A DNA stretch of 64,000 nucleotides, taken from an uncultured bacterium (GTDB lineage Bacteria; Cyanobacteriota; Vampirovibrionia; Gastranaerophilales; Gastranaerophilaceae). The stretch is from positions 1 through 64,000 of the forward strand of contig CASGCE010000034.1 in NCBI GenBank assembly GCA_949299935.1, given 5' to 3'. The position numbers and the translations under genes were made by a program. The notes under the pieces are model-generated. The model was not told the DNA's origin. It ran no database searches and saw only the letters and a program-made list of their open reading frames with translations. Below are positions 1-7,501 of this stretch, piece by piece (position 1 is the stretch's first letter; each line of letters opens with the position of its first letter).

Positions 1-86
1 CATGATATCGATTAGGTCAAAACCCTTGTCTTTTCTACTTAGAGGAGTCGCCCCCCCCCGTTACAAGTCTTTGAAGCTTCATCCAT
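1..86 (-). CDS. 5' end of unknown gene with G9 tract; frame broken here
   Basis: A left-going start is complete: ATG at 86-84, Shine-Dalgarno AAAGGAG at 100-94 seven bases upstream, and a promoter at 109-136. After nine codons the frame enters nine consecutive G (plus-strand C 51-59) and, as written, stops at TAA 41-39 after 15 residues. With eight G it would also stop; with ten (or seven) G it stays open to the window edge, reading MDEASKTCNGGG then ATPLSRKDKGFDLIDIM. The gene is therefore either a phase-variable gene in the OFF state, a pseudogene, or a homopolymer miscount. No family can be recognised from 29 residues. Confidence 0.55.
51..59. repeat. Homopolymer C9/G9 tract
   Basis: Nine consecutive C on the plus strand in an AT-rich chromosome, lying 27 bases inside a left-going reading frame. 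No other G or C run of this length was noticed in the window. Such tracts slip during replication and are the usual engine of phase variation. Confidence 0.9.
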
Positions 87-108
87 GACTTTTCTCCTTT
101 TGTAACTC

Positions 109-136
109 ATTATAACAAATTTTTTATCATTTGCAA
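109..136 (-). promoter_or_regulatory. Promoter of the G-tract gene
   Basis: On the minus strand, -35 TTGCAA (136-131), 16-bp spacer, -10 TATAAT (114-109). The expected start is near 102, giving a short leader that carries the Shine-Dalgarno at 100-94. It lies back to back with the promoter of the gene at 179. Confidence 0.7.
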
Positions 137-141
137 ATTTG

Positions 142-171
142 TTGACTTATTTTTACATGATATATTATAAT
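142..171 (+). promoter_or_regulatory. Promoter of first operon, leaderless type
   Basis: -35 TTGACT (142-147), 18-bp spacer, -10 TATAAT (166-171). The ATG at 179 is seven bases after the -10 box, so transcription should begin at or within about two bases of the start codon. No Shine-Dalgarno is present. Confidence 0.7.
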
Positions 172-178
172 TTATTCT

Positions 179-478
179 ATGAAAAAACGTTGGTATGACT
201 TAGATGTTACGGTCAGCAAAGCAGTCAGCATGCTGGAAAAGGCAGACGAAACAATACAGGTACGCTGTGCAGAATATGTTATTGCTCAACTAAAAGACAT
301 TGATTTTGATATTCCTATGTCGCTGGAGGATCAATATAATTATATCTTAAGGCGTTGGTACGATAAGAATATTAAGGTATCACATGCAATGGAATATCTT
401 AAAAATTGCCCCGTAGAAATTAGAAAGCAGCTGGCACTTGATATTATTGAATACTTAAGACAGGTTCAAAATGACTGA
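179..478 (+). CDS. Unknown 99-aa protein with internal duplication
   Basis: I do not recognise a family. The protein is small, helical-looking and charged, with no signal peptide or membrane segment. Two halves look like copies of one module of about 40-55 residues: KRWYDLDVTVSKAVSMLEK near the start and RRWYDKNIKVSHAMEYLKN from about residue 58, each followed by R, a short helix and an I-x-L ending. It is the first gene of an operon running to 5581; its stop overlaps the next start by eight bases (471-478). The start is placed at ATG 179, directly downstream of a strong -10 box. Confidence 0.7.
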   Translation: MKKRWYDLDVTVSKAVSMLEKADETIQVRCAEYVIAQLKDIDFDIPMSLEDQYNYILRRWYDKNIKVSHAMEYLKNCPVEIRKQLALDIIEYLRQVQND

Positions 479-809
479 TGACATAAATAAAAAAATAGTG
501 AATTTTTTTTCTAAGCATGGTAAATCGATTCCGACAGGAGAAAAGATAAAATACTATGCGGGATTTAGTTATGTAAAAATAAATAAAGACACGAACGGAA
601 AAAAATTCAACCCCGAGCACTTGAAAAAATATGCTGAAAAATGTCACTACATAGTTAGTGTGATGAGAGAATTTGACGGGGAAACGTATCTTTATAATTA
701 TGATGTACCAAACAATGATTTATTTAAATTTATGAAATCCTTTGAAGAAAACACCCTTGATGGAACTATAATCGAAATTGACAAATATTTTCCGGAAGAT
801 TTAGCATAG
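471..809 (+). CDS. Unknown 112-aa protein
   Basis: No family recognised. Soluble, lysine-rich protein with a probable alpha/beta fold and no signal peptide, membrane segment or cysteine cluster. It overlaps the upstream gene by eight bases and its TAG stop (807-809) directly abuts the ATG of the radical SAM gene at 810, so it is very likely translated from the same mRNA. The position between a small unknown protein and the TIGR03960-type radical SAM gene gives no clear function. Confidence 0.65.
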   Translation: MTDDINKKIVNFFSKHGKSIPTGEKIKYYAGFSYVKINKDTNGKKFNPEHLKKYAEKCHYIVSVMREFDGETYLYNYDVPNNDLFKFMKSFEENTLDGTIIEIDKYFPEDLA

Positions 810-3341
810 ATGAATTGTTTTTTTAGAAAATATCACGAGGCATTATACAAATGTACAAAACCATACCAATATGTAGGCGGTGAATTTTTGTCCTACAATA
901 AGGACTTTAAAAGCTCCAAAATCAGATTTGCATTTGCATTTCCAGACAAATATGAAATAGGGATAAGCAACTTAGGAGTGAGAATTCTATACGATATGAT
1001 AAATCGTAGGGAAGGATATATGTGTGACAGGGTATATGCACCCGAACCGAATTTTAAGCCCGAAAATTTATACGGCATAGAAAGCAAATTTCCGATTAAA
1101 GATTTTGATGCAATAGGATTTTCACTGCAATACGAAATGTGTTATCCCACTGTTTTAAAAATGCTAGAAATGGGAGGTATACCATACAAAAATACTGAAA
1201 GAAGAGAAACTGACCCGATAATAGTGGGAGGAGGGCCATGCACGTATAACCCGCTACCAATGGCAGAATTCATAGATGTCTTTATGATAGGTGACGGCGA
1301 AGAAAGTGTAGTAGAAATTTGTGAGATTTTAGAGCAGACTAAAGGTATGCCCCGAAAAAAACGCATAAAAGCACTGGTAGCCGGTGAAAATTCAGGTCGA
1401 TGGTCAATTATGACAGGCGGAAAAGTTAAAAAAAGAATTACGCAATTGGATTACGACAAGGCTCTGACCTCCTATCCCATACCCTTTTCAGCCGCAGTAC
1501 ACGACCGAGCTATTGTAGAAATTCAAAGAGGCTGCGGCAGAATGTGTCGTTTTTGCCAACCGGGACATGTTACTTTGCCGGTGAGAGAACGTAGTGCCGA
1601 GGATATTATTAAAATAACAAAACAACTTGTAAAAAATACTGGCTACAATGAGTACTCTTTGCTTTCTTTGTCATCTAATGATTACTCCAATATTAACGAG
1701 GTAATAAAAGAGCTTGCAGTTGATTTTAATGAAAAGAAAATTTCAGTTTCACTTCCCAGCCAAAGAATAGACGGATTTAACCTTGAACTTGCAAACCTTG
1801 TGCAAAGTGTAAGAAAATCAACAATGACACTCGCTCCTGAAGCAGGAAGCCAACGACTTAGAGATGTTATTAAAAAAAATATAACGGAAGAACAAATTCT
1901 TGAAACTGTTTTGACACTATACGAAAACGGCTGGTCACGGGTTAAGTTTTACTTTATGTGCGGTCTTCCCACCGAAACACTTGAAGATATGGACGAATTA
2001 GCGGAATTGTTAGCTAAAATTAAGTACCGCACAAAACAAATTAAAAAAGAAAAAGGTCTGAAGCACGAAATGGATATAACCTGTACACTTTCCATTTTTG
2101 TGCCAAAACCTTTTACACCTTTTCAGTGGTTTGGACAGATGAATTTGGAAGAGGTAACCGTTCATATTCATTACCTGAAAGACAAAATCAAACATTTGAA
2201 GGGCGTAAAAGTAAATTATCATGAAAAGTTTGTGTCGCAGCTTGAAACTGTGCTAACACGTGGTGACGTGAATATTTGTGAATATATCGAAGCACTTTAC
2301 AAAAAAGGATGCTACTTAGATGCTTGGAGTGAGTATTTTGATAAAAATGTCTGGCAGGAAACCGCAAAAGAATGCGGCTTAAATCTTGCACAAATAGCAG
2401 AACGTACATTTTCAACCGATGAAACTTTGCCATGGGATTTTATCGATACGGGATTAAACAAAGATTGGCTTATAAATGAATACAACACTGCCTTAAAAGT
2501 TGATAAAAACTTTCCTCACATTGTTCCGACCTGTGAAACCAAATGTGTAAATTGCGGGGTTTGTCAAAATCTGAAAACACACAAAGTTATGGCAAAACCC
2601 TTCAAAGCAAGTAAAAAAGCACAAGCTCTCATAAAACTTGAACCGGTTGACCCGGCTGATTCTCATCAGATAAGAAAATCTTTTAAATATCGCATTAAAC
2701 TAACCAAAACCGGAATCTTGAGATATTTTTCGCATCTTGACTGGCAAAATACTTTTTTTAAAGCTATTGCACGAACAGATTTAAACATAGCCTTTTCACA
2801 AGGCTTTAACCCGTCGATGAAAATATCCATGGGAGTAGCTTTACCGTTATTCTATGAAAGTCTTACAGAATTTGTTGATATTGAATTATACGACAATATC
2901 CCTTGTGAAACTATCCAACTAAAGTTAGCAAAAGCATTGCCGGAGGAATCTAAAATAATAAGTATTGTAAAACTTGAAGAAGGTGCAAAATCAATAGATA
3001 ATACCGTATTTTGGGCAGAATATAAAATAGAAATTTTTGATAAAGCCCTTTACGATTTTGAAAAATTATTATATAATACAAACAAAGTTTTGACTTCTGA
3101 TAAAATTTATATCGAGAAGAAAAACAAAAAAGGTTTAATTAAAAAAACAGACATCAAACCGTCAGTAAAATCTTATCGATTTGAAGATAACTGTCTGTTC
3201 ATAGTGTTGAAAACAGGTCAAAATCTTGAAAATAGCATTCAATCCCTGAGGGCAGACACCCTTATGAATGTGATTGCAGAAAATGTGATGTTTAATATTA
3301 CAAGAACAAGATTTTTTGACGAAAGTTTAAAAGAATTATAA
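810..3341 (+). CDS. TIGR03960-type radical SAM protein fused to DUF2344
   Basis: Long fusion protein (843 aa). The N-terminal half has a B12-binding-like Rossmann region and a radical SAM domain whose iron-sulfur ligands are Cys242, Cys246 and Cys249 (GCGRMCRFC). A second cysteine group, CETKCVNCGVC, sits near residue 575 at the domain junction. The C-terminal ~230 residues match the TIGR03936/DUF2344 region (FKYRIKLTKTGILRYFSHLD, FSQGFNPSMKISMGVALPL). In many bacteria these two parts lie next to the RNase G/E gene, as here (15-bp gap). The exact reaction is not established; a role linked to RNA or ribosome maturation is inference from neighbourhood. Length is normal for the fused form. Confidence 0.9.
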   Translation: MNCFFRKYHEALYKCTKPYQYVGGEFLSYNKDFKSSKIRFAFAFPDKYEIGISNLGVRILYDMINRREGYMCDRVYAPEPNFKPENLYGIESKFPIKDFDAIGFSLQYEMCYPTVLKMLEMGGIPYKNTERRETDPIIVGGGPCTYNPLPMAEFIDVFMIGDGEESVVEICEILEQTKGMPRKKRIKALVAGENSGRWSIMTGGKVKKRITQLDYDKALTSYPIPFSAAVHDRAIVEIQRGCGRMCRFCQPGHVTLPVRERSAEDIIKITKQLVKNTGYNEYSLLSLSSNDYSNINEVIKELAVDFNEKKISVSLPSQRIDGFNLELANLVQSVRKSTMTLAPEAGSQRLRDVIKKNITEEQILETVLTLYENGWSRVKFYFMCGLPTETLEDMDELAELLAKIKYRTKQIKKEKGLKHEMDITCTLSIFVPKPFTPFQWFGQMNLEEVTVHIHYLKDKIKHLKGVKVNYHEKFVSQLETVLTRGDVNICEYIEALYKKGCYLDAWSEYFDKNVWQETAKECGLNLAQIAERTFSTDETLPWDFIDTGLNKDWLINEYNTALKVDKNFPHIVPTCETKCVNCGVCQNLKTHKVMAKPFKASKKAQALIKLEPVDPADSHQIRKSFKYRIKLTKTGILRYFSHLDWQNTFFKAIARTDLNIAFSQGFNPSMKISMGVALPLFYESLTEFVDIELYDNIPCETIQLKLAKALPEESKIISIVKLEEGAKSIDNTVFWAEYKIEIFDKALYDFEKLLYNTNKVLTSDKIYIEKKNKKGLIKKTDIKPSVKSYRFEDNCLFIVLKTGQNLENSIQSLRADTLMNVIAENVMFNITRTRFFDESLKEL

Positions 3342-3356
3342 GAAGGATTTGAAAAC

Positions 3357-5069
3357 ATGGGAAACTACAAAAACAACCAAAACAAGCAACAGCAGGATAA
3401 TGCAGCTGTTGAAAAGAAAATTATTATTGCAGAGAAAGACAACATTGCAGCGGTCATAGAGGATAAAAAAGTAACTGACTTTTTTATCCACAGGGGGGAT
3501 ATACTTTTGGGTGACGTGTATCTTGCCACTGTTGATAACATTTTACCAAGTATTGATGCTGCATTTGTGAATGTTGGCAGTGATAAAATGGGTTTTTTAC
3601 ACGCAGAAGATGTTATGGGTAAAGGTACTTTAAAAGAAAAACTTAAACCTAAACAGAAATTGATAGTTCAGGTAGTAAAAGAACCCACCGGTCACAAGGG
3701 GCCAAGAATAACAACTGAAATAAGTTTACCTGGCAGGTTTTTAGTGCTTATGCCATATGAGGTCGGTGTAAGTGTAAGTAAAAAAATTGAGAATTCAAAA
3801 GAAAGAGCACGACTTAAAGCCATAATGAACCTAATTAAGCCGGTCGGAGTGGGAGTGATTATCCGTACAGAAGCTGAAGGTCAGCCTGAAGCAGATATCC
3901 AAGAGGATTTGGAAATACTTTTAGAAAAATGGAACAATATAATAACATCCGCAGAGACCTTAACTCCGCCTAATCTTATATACAGAGATCAGGATTTACT
4001 ATACAGAGTTATTAGAGAGGCCTGCACGGATGATGTTAAAGAAATCATAGTAGATACAGCATTTGCAATGAACCGAGTACAGAATTTACTTCAAAATTGG
4101 CATATGAACAAAAATATTGAAGTAACCTTATACAAAGGAACTGAACCGCTATTAATTGCAACTGACATACACAAGGAAATAAAAGCGGCATTGAACGTAA
4201 AAGTAAATATGCCTTCCGGCGGGTATTTATATATACAACAAACAGAAGCTCTGACTGTTATAGACGTAAATAGCGGCAAATTTACCAGTTCAGCGACACA
4301 AGATGAAACTATTTTAAAAACGAATATTGAGGCGGTACACGAAATAGCAAGACAGTTAAGGCTGAGAAACATTGGCGGTATGGTTATCATTGACTTTATT
4401 GATATGATTTCTCGTGCAGACAAACTGGCTATAATGGAAGAATTGGAAATAGCACTTGAACCTGACAAAGCTAAACCGCAAATAGGACAGCTTTCTGATT
4501 TAGGTTTGGTGGAATTAACAAGACATAGACAAGGACAATCTCTATCAGAAATCTTTACCAGAAAATGCCCGCACTGCCAGGGTAGCGGCTACTTTATGAA
4601 TGAATTTAACTTTTCAACTCCTACGGCAGAAGGTGAATATCACGCTAAGCAAGCTAAAACAAAACTTCCAATATCAAATAACTTTAAAAAGAACAAAAAC
4701 AGTAAAATACAAGATGCTCAAGCAGATCAAGCACCAAGTGAACAAGTTCAAAATACCGTTGTAGAAATAGAAGTTGAAAATCCGTCAAAAACTGCACAAA
4801 ATAATGAAAATGCGAAACGTGACAATAAACGAAAAAACAGTCGCAGAAATAATAAATTTACCAAAAATAAGCCAACATTTGGAAATGAAATTTCAACAGC
4901 CCAAACCGTTTTGAGCCCAAATGAAGAAATTAAACCTGTTGTAGAGAAACCGACTGTCGAAACAGAACAAGTACCATCAGAACCAACTAAAGAAGAAAAG
5001 ACCAAACGTAAACGCACAACTACAAAAAAGACGCGCGCAAAAAAAAGTGAGGCAAAAGTTGAAAAATAA
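3357..5069 (+). CDS. rne: Ribonuclease E/G
   Basis: Endoribonuclease of the RNase E/G family, acting in mRNA decay and rRNA processing. An S1 domain lies near residues 35-115 (GDVYLATVDNILPSIDAAFV). Catalytic Asp303 (TVIDVNSG) and Asp346 (IIDFIDM) and the zinc-link cysteines Cys404 and Cys407 (CPHCQGSG) fall at the same numbers as in E. coli RNase E. The last ~150 residues are low complexity, rich in K, R, N, E and Q, ending in a basic KKTRAKKSEAK tail, like the disordered tails that bind RNA or partner proteins. The start ATG 3357 has AGAAGG upstream. At 570 aa it is close to cyanobacterial RNase E rather than the long E. coli enzyme. Confidence 0.93.
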   Translation: MGNYKNNQNKQQQDNAAVEKKIIIAEKDNIAAVIEDKKVTDFFIHRGDILLGDVYLATVDNILPSIDAAFVNVGSDKMGFLHAEDVMGKGTLKEKLKPKQKLIVQVVKEPTGHKGPRITTEISLPGRFLVLMPYEVGVSVSKKIENSKERARLKAIMNLIKPVGVGVIIRTEAEGQPEADIQEDLEILLEKWNNIITSAETLTPPNLIYRDQDLLYRVIREACTDDVKEIIVDTAFAMNRVQNLLQNWHMNKNIEVTLYKGTEPLLIATDIHKEIKAALNVKVNMPSGGYLYIQQTEALTVIDVNSGKFTSSATQDETILKTNIEAVHEIARQLRLRNIGGMVIIDFIDMISRADKLAIMEELEIALEPDKAKPQIGQLSDLGLVELTRHRQGQSLSEIFTRKCPHCQGSGYFMNEFNFSTPTAEGEYHAKQAKTKLPISNNFKKNKNSKIQDAQADQAPSEQVQNTVVEIEVENPSKTAQNNENAKRDNKRKNSRRNNKFTKNKPTFGNEISTAQTVLSPNEEIKPVVEKPTVETEQVPSEPTKEEKTKRKRTTTKKTRAKKSEAKVEK

Positions 5070-5355
5070 AATCTTTCTAAAAAGTTTGGTTATACCGACA
5101 GCAGTAATAATCATTATTGCTTTACCGGCGTTTTGTGCACCTGCTGTACCTATAAAGCAAACAGCCATTAAATTCCTACTTGCAATGGGTGGGGTTGCAT
5201 TATCCTCATTTATAATTTTTATAGGACTCTCACTTTATAACAATTTTTTTGTTGCGCATAAATCTACAAATTTCGACAAAGATGACTCACTATCAACTCC
5301 TGATAACGTTAACGATGCTGTAAACTTCTTTATAAAGAAAAATAAATTAAGGTAG
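5059..5355 (+). CDS. Small membrane protein
   Basis: About 98-residue unknown protein. It begins inside the end of the RNase gene. I choose TTG 5059 because GTGAGG at 5047-5052 then serves as a well-spaced ribosome binding site; the longer GTG start at 5047 would have none. The N-terminus MKNKIFLKSLVIPTAVIIII followed by ALPAFCAP looks like a signal peptide or first membrane helix, and a second helix follows (FLLAMGGVALSSFIIFIGLS). The C-terminal ~40 residues are polar. Operon position next to a pseudopilin-like gene hints at an envelope role. Confidence 0.6.
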   Translation: MKNKIFLKSLVIPTAVIIIIALPAFCAPAVPIKQTAIKFLLAMGGVALSSFIIFIGLSLYNNFFVAHKSTNFDKDDSLSTPDNVNDAVNFFIKKNKLR

Positions 5356-5359
5356 GTTT

Positions 5360-5581
5360 ATGAAAAAAGCAGTTGGCATTATAGAACTTTTAATATCGTT
5401 TTTGCTGTTGAGCATAATTATTGGCGGTTTTCTACATATGACATTAGTTCAAATGCAAGATGGAAAACCTAAGCACACGCAACTTCAAGATGCACAAAAA
5501 CAGGCTGAGCAAATGGTTGATGAAATTCAAACTATAAAAGAAAATAACCAAATATTTGAGGAAAATTTACTTAATAACTAA
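5360..5581 (+). CDS. Pseudopilin-like small protein
   Basis: 73 aa. The N-terminus MKKAVGIIELLISFLLLSII resembles a type IV prepilin leader if cleavage falls after Ala4: the mature protein would start V-G-I-I-E, placing Glu at position 5 before a long hydrophobic helix. Ala instead of Gly at -1 makes it divergent. The rest (KHTQLQDAQKQAEQMVDEIQ) is a short polar coiled-coil-like helix with no globular pilin head. It is the last gene of the operon and overlaps the 3' end of panE by 15 bp (convergent). Confidence 0.55.
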   Translation: MKKAVGIIELLISFLLLSIIIGGFLHMTLVQMQDGKPKHTQLQDAQKQAEQMVDEIQTIKENNQIFEENLLNN

Positions 5582-6505
5582 TGACCTTTTAAGCTCAAAA
5601 TTTCTGTGAATAATCATAAATAACTCATAGATGAACTCATTAAACGGAACAGGAATATTATGCTTTTTGCCAAGTTTAATCATAGTACCGGCAAACATTT
5701 CCACCTCAGTATTTCTGCCTGCCAAAATATCCTGATACATTGAGGTTTTACCCTCTGGAATCATTTCAGATAAGGCAACCATTGCCTCATTAAGCATAAA
5801 TTCCGTATTTCTTACTCCTTCAGCTTTTGCAACCGCTTCAACTTCCATCATTATTTTTTTTGCAAGCGCAAGAAATTTTTCATTTTTATTCATCTCGCCA
5901 AAAGTCATTCCTAAAAGTGCAGAAAGTTGATTTGTACCAACATTCATCATGTATTTAAGCCATAAAGAATGCTTTATATCATTAGATATATCATAGTCAA
6001 TTTCCACATCATCAAAAAAATGCTTCAAAACAAACTCATTGGTTTTATCAGTACCGTTCGTACCAAATACAATTTTACCCACGCCATCGTGAATTATAAA
6101 TCTACCATCCCGCATGGCACTATGTCCAATGAAATATGACAACAAAATCTTATCCCACCCGTATTCTTCAGCGATAAGATTCTCGGATATAACTCCGTTT
6201 AATAGAGAAATGATAATCGTATCATCACCTACAAAATTTTTAATATTTTTAATAGCGGAATTTAACCCGCTAAATTTTGTGGCAATAATAATTAAATCCG
6301 CCTTAAATCCCTCATTTTCAGGCAAAATATAATTAAGTATAAGTTCATTTCCGTTGAATACCACCGGAGAAGTTGAATAACGTATTAATCTTTCTTCATT
6401 AACAAGAATTCTTAAATTATACCTACTAAAACGGGATATTTTATCGGCATAAATACTACCCACTGCGCCAATTCCACATATTAAAATATTTTTTATCTCT
6501 CTCAT
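5567..6505 (-). CDS. panE: 2-dehydropantoate 2-reductase
   Basis: Ketopantoate reductase: NADPH-dependent reduction of ketopantoate to pantoate in pantothenate/CoA synthesis, cytosolic. The nucleotide-binding glycines are Gly11, Gly13 and Gly16 (ICGIGAVGS). The central NDIKHSLWLKYMMNVGTNQLSAL and later GRNTEVEMFAGTMIKLGKKHNIPVP segments are typical of the C-terminal helical domain. Length (312 aa) is usual. The ATG at 6505 has no Shine-Dalgarno but sits six bases after a TATAAT box. coaX, a later step in the same pathway, is at 29529. Confidence 0.92.
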   Translation of the reverse strand: MREIKNILICGIGAVGSIYADKISRFSRYNLRILVNEERLIRYSTSPVVFNGNELILNYILPENEGFKADLIIIATKFSGLNSAIKNIKNFVGDDTIIISLLNGVISENLIAEEYGWDKILLSYFIGHSAMRDGRFIIHDGVGKIVFGTNGTDKTNEFVLKHFFDDVEIDYDISNDIKHSLWLKYMMNVGTNQLSALLGMTFGEMNKNEKFLALAKKIMMEVEAVAKAEGVRNTEFMLNEAMVALSEMIPEGKTSMYQDILAGRNTEVEMFAGTMIKLGKKHNIPVPFNEFIYELFMIIHRNFELKRSLVIK

Positions 6506-6511
6506 AACGTT

Positions 6512-6517
6512 ATTATA
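6512..6517 (-). promoter_or_regulatory. -10 box of panE, leaderless type
   Basis: TATAAT on the minus strand (6517-6512), six bases before the panE ATG. I see no convincing -35 box. Confidence 0.55.
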
Positions 6518-6626
6518 ATAACATAAATACCCTGCATATGTTAAATTTTATTCACAAAATCATACTTTTATGCAATCACAACAAAAAAAAATACTTTATA
6601 TAAACATAGTAGTGTAGGTAGTTTTA

Positions 6627-7421
6627 GTGTGGGAAATGGGAATTGAAGTAAAAAAGCCGCTCGGTACAGGCACTGTTAGTTCAAATATAAATATTTTTAC
6701 ATCTCGTGTAGGATTTGGGAATGATTTAACCAAAGACAGTTTCGAAAGAACTTCCGTTGATCAATATATTACCGAAAATTACATAAAAAACGCCCTGCTT
6801 TCAAATCAGCAAATAAAAGTTATCCTTAAAGAAATGAATGCCCCCGCCAAATTGAATTTAAAAGAACTTGAAGAGCTTTCAGAAAATCATCTGAAAAAAA
6901 CTCAAGAAATCTCAGCGGGAATAATCAGTAATCTGCCAAAAGCATTAAAACAACACGTCGATATAAAAGCAGTTAAAGATGCGGCATACCTTCACGATAT
7001 AGGCAAAGTGCTTATACCCTCAGAAATTTTGAATAAAAAAGGCAAACTTACGGATACAGAAAAAGAAATTATGCATAGACATTCAGAACTGGGTTATGAG
7101 ATTTTAAAAAACAGTGGATTAGATAACAAAACCCTTAATCTTATAAAATACCACCACCAAAATATGAGTCATAGCGGATATCCAAAAGTTTCAACCGACT
7201 TTTTTGCGGATTTAAATTTGCAAATTCTCACAGCTGCAGATAAATATTCGGCATTACTTGAACAAAGAGTTTATAAGTCACCTTTGAATAACGATCAGGC
7301 ACTTGCAATCATCTATAAAGATGTGGCAAAAGGCAACCTACACCCCTTTGTATTTAAGGCTCTTAAAAATTATACCGAAAATTTAACACTTTCAGAACAA
7401 TGTTTGACTCCGAAAAATTAG
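6627..7421 (+). CDS. HD-domain (HD-GYP-like) phosphohydrolase
   Basis: Metal-dependent phosphohydrolase domain: HDIGK at residues 123-127, later H150, H152, and HHQNMSHSGYP near 176-186. The last motif resembles the HD-GYP signature of cyclic di-GMP phosphodiesterases but with SHSGYP instead of D-G-x-GYP, so the substrate is uncertain. The N-terminal ~85 residues are polar and unknown. The start may be GTG 6627 or ATG 6636; the GTG has a weak TAGGT site upstream. Single-gene unit between panE (divergent) and agcS. Confidence 0.75.
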   Translation: MWEMGIEVKKPLGTGTVSSNINIFTSRVGFGNDLTKDSFERTSVDQYITENYIKNALLSNQQIKVILKEMNAPAKLNLKELEELSENHLKKTQEISAGIISNLPKALKQHVDIKAVKDAAYLHDIGKVLIPSEILNKKGKLTDTEKEIMHRHSELGYEILKNSGLDNKTLNLIKYHHQNMSHSGYPKVSTDFFADLNLQILTAADKYSALLEQRVYKSPLNNDQALAIIYKDVAKGNLHPFVFKALKNYTENLTLSEQCLTPKN

Positions 7422-7467
7422 TGCATAACTTAAGTTATAATCCGATAATACAGAGTTTTTTATGAAT

Positions 7468-7495
7468 TTGTGGAATAATTTGTTTATAGTATAAT
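7468..7495 (+). promoter_or_regulatory. Promoter of agcS, leaderless type
   Basis: -35 TTGTGG (7468-7473), 16-bp spacer, -10 TATAAT (7490-7495). The ATG at 7502 follows six bases later without any Shine-Dalgarno. Confidence 0.65.
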
Positions 7496-7501
7496 TTAAG
7501 A

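Noticed and set aside
4091-4468. 125-residue left-going frame inside the RNase E gene
   Set aside because: It lies wholly opposite a well-conserved catalytic region, has no ribosome binding site and its composition is that of an antisense shadow.
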